Source: Rotaria socialis
Lineage: Eukaryota > Rotifera > Eurotatoria > Philodinida > Philodinidae
Length of the DNA: 64,000 nt
Assembly: GCA_905331475.1 (NCBI GenBank)
Contig: CAJNYU010003679.1
Span: 46,300-110,299, forward strand
Direction of reading: 5' to 3'
Numbering within the stretch: the stretch's first letter is position 1; each line of letters starts with the position of its first letter. Below are positions 46,103-58,700 of this stretch, piece by piece. The translations under genes and the position numbers were made by a program. Under the pieces are notes generated by a model that was not told the DNA's origin, searched no databases, and saw only the letters and a program-made list of their open reading frames with translations.

Positions 46103-47745
46103 TTGATCTAATTGAGTGTGGGTGTGTTAGAATATGATAGATTCAAAGCATTATGTGATGTTTCGTTTTTGCTTCAGGAAGTTATCAAGTATCTTATGAA
46201 TCTGTTTCGACTAGGTAATAAATACTATGCTTACAATACTAGCTTCCAAATGTCTGATGTGCCATAGACTTGCAAAACAGATGCCTTCTTCCATTTGTCT
46301 AATTATAAAGCGTAGTGGATAAAGTTCTCTCAATAAAAAAATTGTAGGTTTTAGCCATTTGATTTTTGCTTTCTTCATTAAACTACCTTGATTGTGACTG
46401 TAAACTTCGTCAAAATCATTATATAATAGGATGTAGTTTCGCTATTCCTTAATTTTTCTTCTTTCATTTATTCGACCAGTTTGTGGTAAATATCACTCAG
46501 AACCAGTGGAGTCACAAAACACATACTTTTCCTCACTCATCTGCTCATTCAGCTAGATGTGTGTTAATTCGAGAGAAAAAACGCAAAAGTTTAGAGCTGT
46601 TGGCTTTGCTTCAGTCAGTTATCCTTAACATTTACGGTCTTTATCAAAATAGTGAAGGATTGAACATTTCCTGTCTGACTCCGCACCATGATCGAAGTTG
46701 AGTCTCTCAATGACTGTTTTAGATGCAGATCTCGTTTCGATCGAACAGTGTTACTTTTTTTCAAGAATACGTCAGGAAATAGAAATACCCTGTGGGTGCC
46801 CGTAGATATTCCATTAAGGAGGATTGGTGATAGTCTGACTTAGAAATACTATTGGTATATTCAAAAGCGCACCGAAAAGTAAATGCCAGATACCACCTAC
46901 ACTTGACTCAAACCCGCATCCCTATATTAGAATATCCATATCCTTTCTTTAACTTTTTTAAAAATTATTTTATTCTTCTTTTAATTGATTTTTTGATTAA
47001 ATTGTTTGCTGAAAAGCAAGAGTGGACATTAGCAGTGTTAGCGTCAGTAGATGACACTCACTGACGCTAAACGTTTATTCGTGTTATCTGTTGCTATGAT
47101 CTCTATTTTGATTTGTTACGTAATATTTCGACTATGACTAATCCTCGTGATTGATTTTCTTTCGTTATTGCGCTGTTGTTGATGTTTTTTCGTATCAATC
47201 ACTCGATACTCAATATATTATATATATGACACGACGACAAAGTCGATTATTAAAACATGTTTAGCTCTCTATTTTTGGCAGACTAAATATTAGTTCTACC
47301 ATTGCTACATAATCCCCAAACGAGAGCTAACAAGCAGATTAACTTGTCTGCTTCGTAAAGAAATAGATTGGTCTGTTTTTGAATTGAGCTTGCTTTATCT
47401 AAGAGTAGCATGCAGATCTGCATGGAACTCATTTATTTCTCATCTTCTAATGAAATGACACTGTTGATAAGGAGAGTCCGACATGATTTTGCATTTGTGT
47501 TAACCTCATCGGTCGCCTGTCATCAAAAGATATTCTGTGTGCATTATTCGATATTGGTCATATGCATAATAGTAACTGTTACCGGTTCCATCGGCACACA
47601 TCTATTTTTCTGACAGTTACGCTTGTGAATAGCTTTTATAGTTTGCTATCACGTCAGTGGCTATCGGCGGCTTTCTATTTCTGATCAGTCGTCCTTGTAT
47701 GAAATATATTTTTTGGAAATATTTTCTATATTTAAATTATTAGTT
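46103..47745. other. Non-coding stretch with a TGTGGG motif
   Basis: The motif at 46114-46150 begins only 12 bases after the F-box gene's stop. Open frames at 46483, 46852 and 47410 have no domain. Confidence 0.4.
46114..46150. repeat. Dispersed TGTGGG-type motif, copy 3 (short)
   Basis: gagtgtgggtgtgttaga followed by tagattcaaagca, as in copies 1 and 2 but lacking the actcaataaat block. Confidence 0.45.
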
Positions 47746-48042
47746 TCAATAAAGATTTAATTTAATTTCTTGTTTTGGTTGAATAAGGCCTGTGAAAAGA
47801 ATGAATAGACTATAAGAGAAGCATGACAAGTAGATGACGATTAGTACTTGCCATAACTTAAACATTGTCATCATAGCGAACAAAATCATGAACAGAAACT
47901 CAAGTGTAATAGCAACTGTTATGCCGTAATATGCTAGTTGAAAGCCATGACAATATCTCAACCAAGACTGTGTTAGTAAATGTAAAAACATCCGGTTATG
48001 GCGGAAAAAATAAACAACGGGATTATTGCCAAAGTATATCAC
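47746..48042 (-). pseudogene. Multi-membrane-span fragment of unknown family
   Basis: A 98-aa frame with two to three hydrophobic helices (ITVAITLEFLFMILFAMM; VLIVIYLSCFSYSLFILF). It has no clear ATG at its front and lies just downstream of the GPCR pseudogene, but is not a GPCR helix set I recognise. It may be a terminal exon of a lost membrane protein gene. Confidence 0.3.
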
Positions 48043-48087
48043 ATCTATATGTTGGATTAAAGTAAGCTTTTATTTCAATCAGAAAAA

Positions 48088-49102
48088 TCAAGCACGTCGA
48101 CATATCATCTTTCGGCCTAATGTTCCCATCAAAGCGAACAGAACTTTTCGGAATATTTTTCCTCCACTTAACGTATAAATATAGAATGGCATTCCACAGG
48201 CAACATTTAAGAAAAGAAAAAATAAACCGAAGATACAAGTTTCAGTGGTATTTCTCAGTGCTGATTTTGGTGTATTCCTAGTTATGGTTGAATAGAGTTG
48301 AGATATACCTACTGGAGTGGTGAATAGAAGCATGATAAGAACTTGTACGAAAGCATGATCAGTAGTTGACGATCAGTTTTCTTCTGTTGGTTCTGAGTTC
48401 CAGCTGTGAGTGTTGATGGGCCATCGACAGCACGACTACCTTCTGCCATACTGGCTGGCTGTAAACGAGATTGTATATGACGTACATTCGAGATAGTCAT
48501 CAAACCAAATATCATCATAAGTTGTAACAGGAATATGATAGTAATCAGAGCAAAAGTTAGGTTTGATACAAGACTACATGCAACTGTTTTCGTATAACAT
48601 TTGATTGGAGTATACGTGAGATTGACTTCAAAGCCATAGAGCTGTTGTGTCTCGATAATACTTGAAAGAACAACAATAATAATCATCCCTCTTTGTGCAG
48701 TTTTCAATGTGCTTCTTTGTCGTCGGTTGACATCAGTACTTGATGAAAACCATCGATCGACAGTGGCCAACATGATAAGCCACAAGGCAACAGTTATAGA
48801 ATCAAAGAGAATAAAGATACGAAGTTTACAAAGAACTTGATTCGTATTTGTTAGATCAGCACCCCAAGTGGATAAAAATCGAGTACTGAGATCAGCAATA
48901 ATGCCAACGAAATTGACAATTGATGAAACGAGAAAAAGCCATGCGCAATGATTTGAACGGAGAGGTCGCTGCGATAGAACGAGTATGTTGAGAATATTGC
49001 CCACAATACCGAATAGAACGATCGCAATGCAAAGTAACAATTGAGCTGAGTTGAAATATTGTTCAACAAGGCAATGGTATTTGCATCCGATGACGACGAC
49101 AT
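48088..49102 (-). pseudogene. Second GPCR pseudogene with two frameshifts
   Basis: Start at ATG 49102 (MSSSSDANTIALLNNIS). A one-base shift near 49035-49042 leads into helix 1 (LCIAIVLFGIVGNILNILVL). Helices 2-5 are intact, including LFLVSSIVNFVGI, CKLRIFILFDS and the DRY-equivalent TVDRWFSSS, then ITIIFLLQLMMIFGLMTISN. A second shift near 48335-48345 joins helix 6 (VQVLIMLLFTTP) and helix 7 (FLNVACGMPFYIYTLSGG), ending MICRRA at 48088. It is of the same bdelloid peptide-receptor-like class as the relic at 35959 but on the other strand and clearly a different paralogue. Confidence 0.8.
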
Positions 49103-49651
49103 TTTTTCAATGAATAAATAAACTGCGAAACCGAGATGTGAGCTCACGAAAGGATAGATATGATTGCCAATCTCTCTTATTTGTCAGCTTTTGTTTTGTG
49201 TTGTATGTGTCATAAATAGTCCACATCACAGCTGTTTTTATCGTAAAATATGTCGGAAATAATTGCAACATGAGCTGTTCGAGACACATGTGACGCAAGT
49301 AAGTCTTGCGTGCAAGAAACGATGCGCTCTCAGCCCCATGTAACTTTTTTTGGAGTCGTAACGCGTCTCTGGGCGTTTGTGAAGATGACACTTCACGCAT
49401 CAGGACGCATCTAGAATGCAACATTTTCGGGGGTGCAGACGCGTCCAGGGTAATCTGACGCGTCTACACTCGTTCAGTATCTAAACGTATCATAAGTCGT
49501 TTGAATTTGAGGATGCGTTAGTGTCCGTCCAAAATGCATCATTTTCAAGCGTGGGAACGCATCCAAAAGTAAGCGCGTCTAAACGCGTCTGGATGCAGAT
49601 GCGTTAGAACGCGTTTACGTTTTTCCCCCAAAAAGAATTAAAAATTATCAT

Positions 49652-49727
49652 CACTCTGTGTCGGAATTGAGCCGACGCATCATATTAAGCTCTGATATAA
49701 CACCCATATACCATGATCAACAGAGTG
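49652..49727 (-). ncRNA. tRNA-like relic, 76 nt
   Basis: Read on the minus strand, the ends pair perfectly (CACTCTGT/ACAGAGTG), and a perfect 5-bp T-arm (GTCGG-CTCAATT-CCGAC) abuts the 3' strand of the end stem, as in a tRNA. The D and anticodon arms are weak and the anticodon loop is irregular, so it is a decayed tRNA or SINE part rather than a working tRNA. Confidence 0.35.
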
Positions 49728-49741
49728 GTAATTTTTCCAAC

Positions 49742-49812
49742 GATAGCGTGAACCAAGATTTGAACCCATGAACATTTGATTACAAGCCGAACATAACTTG
49801 CGCTGAGCCATA
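49742..49812 (-). ncRNA. tRNA-Thr(TGT)-like relic
   Basis: On the minus strand the order is A box-like TGGCTCAGCGC, anticodon loop CTTGTAA (TGT) and B box-like GGGTTCAAATC, spaced as in a tRNA, but the stems are poor. It may be a tRNA pseudogene or the head of a SINE that includes the structure at 49652-49727. Confidence 0.35.
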
Positions 49813-51596
49813 CATTGCTTAATATTGTTATTATCTTCATGAATCACATGAATTAATCGTTTTACAGTGCTTTTAACTTATCTTGCTTTTTAAAATAAAT
49901 ATAGTTAGGATATTTATTTTAATGAAATTAAGATTAGGCATTCTTTGTATCCATGAAATAACAGTGGAAAAAAATTCAAAGTTTTGGTTACTGAAAAAGT
50001 TAAGAAAAGCAAATATATCTGTCTTTGAAGGGTATAAATGTACATATATGCAGTATAATAATATTAATTAAAATTTTTTCCATCAGAATAAACACACTAT
50101 AACAAGTATTTTTATAGAAAATGAGAACGATATATCACAACACATAAAATAAAAAGATCTTGTCTGTGTATTTTTTCGTAACCGTCATACTGTAATCTTT
50201 TAAGTCATCCATCGGAAATAGAATGAATGATCTTATAATGTTAAGAATTTTTTCAACTTACTTAATTTGTTTTTTTAGAACAGAATATTGATTGATATTT
50301 GAATTAGAATATTTAAAAAATTGTTTGTTTTCAAGTTTTTAAATAGTTACGAATCGTAACTTACGATGCGTTTTTTTCGTTTTTCTTAACTTCATAAAAT
50401 AAACTTTACGTCAATGCACTGTTCAATAAGGAACAATAAAGATAATTATACTAAACTCTGCATCAAAGAACACTTTTGTGCAGTTTTTATTTAAAAAGCA
50501 ATTGAAAGTAAAAACAGAATATGCATATCTAATTTACTTAGTTATTTACGACAGTGATGATGAAAGTCCTAACAATAATGTCAAGGTAATAATCTATCGT
50601 GTGTGCAACAGAAAGTACTTCCGAGTTTGAGGAAACAGAAGCATACAGTTGTATTTATAGCCTAATATTTTCAATAAAAACTTTCGAATAGAAATGCATT
50701 ATCACAGAAATACTCATTTGATAAAACCAATGGGTTAAACCAAACCTTATTTGATTCAATCCTCAATATATAAACGAAGACCGAATTTTAGAATTCAAAA
50801 GAAAAAATATCATGGACATCATATACGTATTCAATAAAACTAAATAAATTTCTTTCTTACTTAATTGAATCAATAAGGGACTCTTCTACCACTACTTAAC
50901 AGTTTCCAAAGACGAAATATAACACAAAGACTTTGCTCCTAGTGCAATGTGGCATTTTAACTAGAGCAAACTCCGTTGTACTCAAGCCTATTTTTATATA
51001 AATGCAGATTTCGATAGCTATTATTCTTAGGCATGAACCAAAATCAAAACTAGCTTTGAAGTTTTGATTTTAGTTTGAAAATATAATCCTTTTCGGCGTA
51101 TTTCAAGACGAAAGTGAAAACCGGAAAACCAAAAATATTAGCTTTGCTGCACGTCTGACCACTCTTCATTGGCAGTACCTACTATATAACTATGAATTCA
51201 GTTGTGTTTCGGAAATCAGTGTAATGAAACGCGTTTTCGGCATTTCATGAACTACTCATACCTCCATGTAATGCGTTTTATCTACTTCGTTGATTTTACT
51301 GTGTTTGTTGGATAGCAAATAAATTGCGTTTCAATTGTGGTACAAGATCTAACGCAAGAAAAGACACAGATTGCGTTCACACGCGTTTTAAAATAGGAAT
51401 TTAAGCGCGTTTGTGTACGTTTGCTCTGATTAACGCTAACAAACTCGTCGAAGTTCTTTCAACGCGTTTAATAAGATAATTACAAACGCCTTTATCTGCG
51501 TTTTTATCAAAACTCGATACCGAAACGCATCAGGACGCCAAAATTTGCAACATAAACGCATCTAACTGCGTCTAAAATGTGTTTCGAGATTACATG

Positions 51597-52785
51597 GGCA
51601 GTTGCAGAATGCCTACGCAGCAGAATTCAGAATTCTATAAACTTATAATATTTTTAAACAAATCAATGCTTATAGAATAGAATTCTATATTGGCACAGTT
51701 AAAGTATATCACTTTTGCTCTTCATATGATATTAGAATTCTACTGTAGCTTGTTTGAATCTGCTTAGAATTCTATAGAATGTTAGGGTAATGGAATATGT
51801 TTTGTGTAAACAAATGCGTTGGATATGTTGTTCGCTTAGCACAAATTCGGAGGATTAAAGTTGTTTTCGTAAATTTTATGGATAGAGGATAGATTTTATA
51901 CGAAATGAAGGGAATCTAAAACATCTAGTTTAATTGAAAACATCAACAATTCTAATTTATTTCAAACTTACTGATGTCTCTGGTAGACGTGAAATTTTGT
52001 ACACGCCGATGTTCTGCGCGCGGATCTTCCTGCTTCAAAAACAGACTGGCAGAACATAGTGCGTCAATTCAAAGGCAACTTTCCAAGTTATTGATAATAT
52101 AAAAAAAAACTGTTTGTATAACTGTTTAAGTGTTTTTGTAAGATAATCTATATGTAGTCTTATTAGAAAGAAATGAATGAAATTACAAAGATACGAAACA
52201 ACTTGCTCATTAAATAGCTTGTTTAATTCTACAATCCTGACTTTAGCGTGTACAAAATATTTCATTCTCAATAATGCATGATATTGTTCCATGTTTGATA
52301 TACATGCCAATGTAAATGTTTCTTCTTTTCTCTCGTTTCATGATGTAATCATGATCAACTATCTTCGATGTGTATCAATTTCTTCTCTAGGCATGCATGA
52401 TTAAAAAAAGAAATCTAGAGATGAACAAACAACCATCATTATATCAACAACTTTTTACAAGCATACTTCGCAACAGTTGACTACAATAAATCACACAAAA
52501 CCTTTCATTTTTAAATAAGCGTTTGAGCTTTGTATTCTGCTATTATCGATAGAATTTTATTTTATATTCTGCTGGTCTTTTTAACTTCTCGATAAGAATT
52601 CATTCTAGTTATCTCTGTTTCGCGTTTTTATACTGATAGTTGGTTATAATTCTGCTTCTACCGATAGAATTCTATTTTCCACTTACGGTAGTGCGTATGT
52701 TTATATTATGCTACTTTTTCGCTATGTACAAAATAACAAAATTCTGAATTCTGTTGGTTAGGCATTCTGCAGGCCCTCTGCACTC
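51597..52785. mobile_element. Non-autonomous element with GAATTC-rich ends
   Basis: The left terminus tgcagaatgcctacgcagca is mirrored at 52741-52780 by the inverse of tgcagaatgcctaaccaaca, and both continue into gaattcagaat. Inside each end the word (a/t)agaattcta(t) recurs at least three times. The length is about 1.2 kb with no transposase. It abuts the right end of the preceding element, so the exact border is uncertain. Confidence 0.6.
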
Positions 52786-55723
52786 TATCGGAATGGATTC
52801 ATCAGTAGAAAAATATCGGAGATAACTGAAGGCGTCAGAACACTTACGGCTCATTCTCAAAAGAGTTACTTTTTACTATAGCCTGCTGCATTTTCTTAAG
52901 CATAGCTACTGAATGAATTCTATAGCTACTTAATGAATCTTATAGCTAATTATTAGTTTTCTCTAATTACTTGCTGATTTTTGGACTTAGTGAATCGGTA
53001 TGATATTTACTGCTTTTGTCACTATTAAGAAATCGTACAGGAATTTTAATTCTAATGAAAGTTTTCCTCATTCAGCTACTTTTGAAGGATGATATAGATA
53101 GCTCCAAATTGTAATAGTTATCTAAGATAGGAAAATAGTATTGGGAAAGGAAAATGGTAATGCAATTTATTGATTTCGCGTATGACGTTGAAGTGGCTCA
53201 TTTGCGAAAATTTATTAAAAGGAATTAGACGCCAAGATTATATTGTTGCATCTATGATCTCTACAGCGAATATTGTATATTTATTTATTCGTATCTATTA
53301 AAATTGTTACTCTATTTTGTTTGTGATGCGATCCTTTTCGTGGACAGAATCGATTGCTGCTTGCGACGTTGAAGATGAGATGATCTTTATTGTAAGTATC
53401 ACCAACACATGATTGAATATATCCTTGGCGATTTTCATCAGATGCAATTCATTTTTGTACGAACACTGTATATTTCATTACTTGTTGTTGTGAAAGATCG
53501 ATGTAATCGTATGGTTTATAAATTTAGGGAAAGTTGAAATGATTCTTTTGAAAAGATGATTTCTCATTACTAATTTCAAACATACAATAGGATTTCAAAT
53601 GTTGATTTATGATGGTAAACATATTTTAAATATGTTCATATAATAAAGATACAGTTTTTAGATCGGTATGTTTGAGTTTTAATTGATTGTTTTCGCGATA
53701 AACTACTTGTAAATTTGAATGTTCTACATTATAAGTAATGATTGATTTTTTAGTAATGTACCATATGAATTTTCAAATGATTGATTGAATTGAAAATAAG
53801 ATAATTGACGAAGAAAATTATTTTACCCTCGTTTCACAAAATCATATAATCGAAAATGTTGACTTTTAGAATAAATATTTAAATCAATTGCTGAAATATA
53901 TTGATGTTTTTTATTCATTACAAGAAGGTGTGCAATTTCTGATACACTATCTGAATTGAATTTTGAATATCGGAATTTTATTATTTGATATTTTTTCCAC
54001 GCATTTTGGTGAGAATTGACTATGAAGACATTTTATTACAGATGTTCTTTGAACTCGACAGTATTCTTTTTTTAATCGGTTTGTAGCATAGAACAGAATT
54101 TTAAGAATTTGGAAGCTGTTCGATGAGATTATCAGAATGTACGCTTCTAATACAAGAAATTGTTGTAAAGCAATATGAATATAATTTTCGTTTGCATCAT
54201 ATTGTGACCAAAGCAGTTCAGTGCATCATAAATGATTTTTAGAAAATAATTTGCTCCAATACAATGATCATTAATATCAAGATTATTATCAATATAATAT
54301 TCGCAATCGATTTACGTTTTAACTAGATTTGTTGGAAAAATTATTTCGCATAGATTTCGTTCATTTCATGGACATTGATTATAAAGTGTTATTAGTTCTT
54401 CTATAGTTGATTGTTTTCTAAAGCGTTTATATATGAATAGGAAATCACTCTGTTTTTTCCTTGATATTCTTTTATATCAATTAAATTTTGTTCGTATGAC
54501 GCTATCACATTAGAGGATGTGGGTGTTGATTTTGGGTTCACCACTGATGTCAGCACATCATCAGTAGCCGCAGCCACACCCACGCCCACAATTTTCGATA
54601 CTTCCTCTACTGAAAGGAGATGCATACACTGAAGGAGTGTGGAGTTGGCTGTGAATTTGGATTTGAGCGTGTGATCAGTGTGAGAGTCAGCATCTTTAAA
54701 TACATGCCCATAGCGTTCGACCCTCACACAAAGAACCTAAAATATCGCACGAGGTGCTTGTTGCAACAAATTATTTTCAGTGATGCCACGTCACATTTTT
54801 CTCAGCGTGTATCAGTATTTCTCTTCAGTCAGATGAGAATCCATTAAAACCTAATGTAAATTCCATTAGTGCTCAAACTTGTGCAATTCTTGCGCAGAAA
54901 AAATTTCTCTGCTGAAGTCAGCAGCAGAACAAATAGAAATAAAAGTACCGAGTTAAAGTTTCTTCCTTGGTAATTTTCATTCTGCTTATTTACTTCAATT
55001 TTTTTAGTTTCTGAACTTGATTCATTGTTTTGTAACCAATTGAAATTTAGAAAAAGCATGGAAGAGGATGCTTTTTTGTTGTTGGTTGCTAGGTGACTCT
55101 GTTGCTCTACTTCCTTTCATTGAATCCTAAATAAATACGCTGCTTCTTCAAGAACATAGTTGTGATGGCGGCATATTGAAATAAACTTGGAAATTTACAA
55201 TGGTTGCTATTGTTTCGTTTTAGTAGGAAGGTCTGAAATTCCAATTCTTTCTTGTAGATTTAGACTGACTACTGAGTGAATCAATTATTATAAAAAAGTA
55301 TGTCGAAAATTCTTTTTCTTTTTGAAGAAAATTGTATGTTTTAATCGAAACGTGCAGTGATCATGCATGGGCTAGATGAGTTACTCTGACTTTTTTTCAC
55401 TCTAGTCTTAATGACATTTGCAGTTAGATCTCGTATTGTGTTTATGTATCGAGACGTTAACTGTCATTATATGATATCTATAATATAAATGTAAGGTACA
55501 AATATGAATGATATTTCATTAGAGTTGGTGGGAGGGTTTTTGAAGGTTTGGTTGGGAATGTGGAAGTGTGCGAGTGTGGGAGTAATCGTGTAAACTGTAC
55601 CAACAAACCCATACCCAAATTTTGAAAATAATTCCCTATTTTCATTCAAATATGTCTCTATTGTTGTCATTTTAACTAGCTGTGGTGATAATTACTTTGA
55701 TCGAAATCTACTGGTATAAGTCT
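52786..55723. other. AT-rich non-coding stretch upstream of the giant gene
   Basis: No supported gene. The motif gaggatgtgggtg lies at 54513-54525, with inverted cccacaccc-type words at 54570-54585 and ggaagtgtgcgagtgtggg at about 55561-55580. Confidence 0.4.
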
Positions 55724-58700
55724 ATGGCTGGCAATAGTGTTCGATCGGCTAAAGTATTAGATGAACTGAGACCATCATCTGGGCGTCGTTCGCGTGCACA
55801 AGTTTCACAGAATCAAGAATCATCTGTTACAGTCTCATCTGATCAAGATTTACAAGTTTACGTAGAAGACATACCAACCAACATACCAGAAAATGATCTT
55901 GAGATACGGATTCAAAGTCGCCTCGAGGCAACCCAAAATTTAAAAATTAAAGATATTAGATGCTGTTTAAAACTTGGCGTGGCTGTGATTCGATTAATCA
56001 ATGAAGAGGACAAAGTATTTCTCGTTTCTAAGCTTGAGACCATAGTTCTTTATCCGAAAACTAATACAATTATTAACTTTATCGGTGAAATCGACCTTGA
56101 TTCTTATGTAGTCGTCGATCGAAATATATCCAAAGTTCCATCCGCTGACGATGTAGCTCGTCGTTACATGCAATCATATAAGACAAGAGAACCTCCTCCA
56201 TGTAAATCAATATCAATCCAATTTCCAAATATATTTCGCATTTCATTGACTACACTAGATGAACTTTCTCAAGTGGCTAGCGCACCAGATTTTAAAATTG
56301 AAAATGTTTTCGCTACTGTTTATCCACGTAGTGATTGTAGTTTCTTTGAAGATCTACCGTCAAATACCAATGCTGAAAAGCTTTCATCTGTCATTGCTGC
56401 TCAAATCGAAGAGAAGAAACTAGCCCCCACATCGTTCTACGTACAGTATGATAGCGAGACAAGTAATGCAGTTGTTTTAGCAACAAAGTCTAATAAAAAG
56501 TGGAATGCACAAAATTTCTTAACAATTGACGGAAGAAATATTTCAAAAAAGATTAAACTTGCTTATCGAGTTGTTGTTTCTCCTGTACCTTCTGATTTTG
56601 GTCTCGATTGTATACTGAATCACAAATTATTTGCATCTCGGACAGTGGGACATAGTCATATCGTTGATCATCTCATAATAGAACTCGATGGTATGGATAA
56701 CTATGAAGAATGTTTAGCGATTGGAGCTCTCCGCATAGGAAAAACTACCATGACTATTAAGCCACACAGTGTCACTAGTGATCCCGATTCAAGTGAATTG
56801 AATGCTGAAAACTGGTATGAAACAGAGATGAATGATATCAAACCTGATATAGTGACAATCATGAGTGATCATCAACATCCAATATTCCGTTATAAATGGA
56901 GTGCAGAGAATTGGCTTGAACAAATGAAAAAAATGGACACAACCGATCGGCGCTCAAAAAAATATGATCTTGGCCGACATTTATTACGAGTTACAGTTAT
57001 GTTGAATACAATTAGTGTTCTTCGAAAGAAAAATTACATTCTAGACGATGAAGAAGTGACATTAAAACTGCAACGAATGCGAACAATTGGCTATGATCAT
57101 AAATCAAAGTTATCCTATACAAAAACAATTTCAGAGGCAGAACTAACGACGCCATATCCATCAACAAGTGTCATCGTATCCAACGAAGATTGTCTAGTCA
57201 TTTATGAGAAATTAGTTAGAGAAGGATATCGACCACTATTGCTGAATATGGCTAATGCAAATAGCCCTGGCGGTGGATATCGGAAAGGTGATGGTGCACA
57301 GGAAGAAAATATTTTTCGTCGTTCGGATTACTATCAAAGTCTTGATCTCGAAATAGCCGATAAAGATCGGTCAGAACGACTTTTTTGTACACCAAAGTGT
57401 GAATTTAAAAAACCAACAGGGTATGCTGGTTTGTATCCGATGGAAGAATTTGGAGGAATTTACACATCGGGTATAACTGTATTTCGTGGAACCGAAGCTA
57501 ATGGTTATCCGTATATGAAAGAACCTTTATATAATGTTTGTTCTATTGCAATGGCTGCTCATCGAGAACCGGCATTAACTAATAAGAATATGTTAGAGAA
57601 AAAAATGGCAACAAGTACGCACAAAAAAATCGACAGTATATTTGCAATAGGTCATCATCATAAACATGATTGTTTAGTATTATCAGCTCTTGGCTGTGGT
57701 GCTTTCAAAAATCCACCTGAACACGTAGCTTTACTCTTCAAATCAATTATTTATCAATATGCCGGATATTTTGAAAAGATTTATTTTGCTATTATTGATG
57801 ATCATAATACAGGAAATCGTATTAATCCCAAAGGAAATTTTATTCCATTTAAAGAGATACTCGACGGTTTGATTGTACATCCATCAAAAATAATACAAGT
57901 CAATGGAGCTAGTGGACCATACCGTATTCTAAAGAAACTACCAGATGGAAAAATAACTCTAAGTGATTCATGTATTCAACATCTTCCTCCTTGCTATCAT
58001 GGTACTGAATGTCGTGACATTAAAGATACACAACATAATACTACTTTTTCTCATCCACCCATTTGTTTATATCAAACTTCGAATTTAACATGTGATCAGA
58101 TGGAGGATGAAGTTCATATGCTTACATTTTTTCATAGAATGAAATGTAAACGTGGTGGTGAATGTAATAATACAGATCCACAACATTTGAATGATTTAGA
58201 TCATCCGGAATTTTGTAAAAAGAAATCTGATTGTGTCAACGTTAGTGCCGAACATTTATTTGCTTATCGACACTTGCCTGTTTGTCACAGTGGAATTACT
58301 TGCTTGGAGTATAAAAAAAAAATTCCTGCACATTTAGATGCTTTTCGACATTGCAAAACGATTTGTGCGGATGATAATTGTTGTCCAAACTTTCATGATA
58401 GAGAACATTTTAAAAATACAATTCATTCATTTCAAGAGCCATGCTCATTTACACCTTACAACTGTCCGATGTTTTTTCAATATATTCAAGCTGGTGGAAC
58501 AAAAATTCCTTCCAATGTTGAATATCATTGTCTTACATACTCCCATGTTTGTCAATTTGGTCGCCTATGTAAGACAACTGGCGAAGCACATTATGCAACA
58601 TCCATCCATGTTGCTCGACAACTTTGCCCTGATCGTGATATGTGTTCAAGACTTGCTGATGAAAATCATCTAGAATCGTTTTCTCATCCAGGTATTCGAG

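Larger units (their letters stand above)
49335..51598. mobile_element. Non-autonomous element with ACGCGT-rich subterminal repeats
   Basis: The left end CCCATGTAAC (49335) and right end TTACATGGG (to 51598) are inverted copies. Each is followed inward by about 300 bp crowded with ACGCGT, ACGCATC and related words in opposite orientation (49340-49625 and 51225-51590); for example acgcatcaggacgc occurs on both sides. The 1.6-kb middle is AT-rich, without transposase, and holds the tRNA-like relics. A trinucleotide CAG flanks both ends, but a target duplication is not established. Confidence 0.55.

Noticed and set aside
47746..48042. Membrane fragment as the C-terminus of the GPCR pseudogene
   Set aside because: The GPCR already has helix 7 and its stop at 48088; this frame adds two to three more helices that do not fit a seven-helix protein.
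58338..58673. 111-aa frame within the giant gene
   Set aside because: A shadow frame of the PBZ-like array; the main frame has the regular Cys/His spacing.
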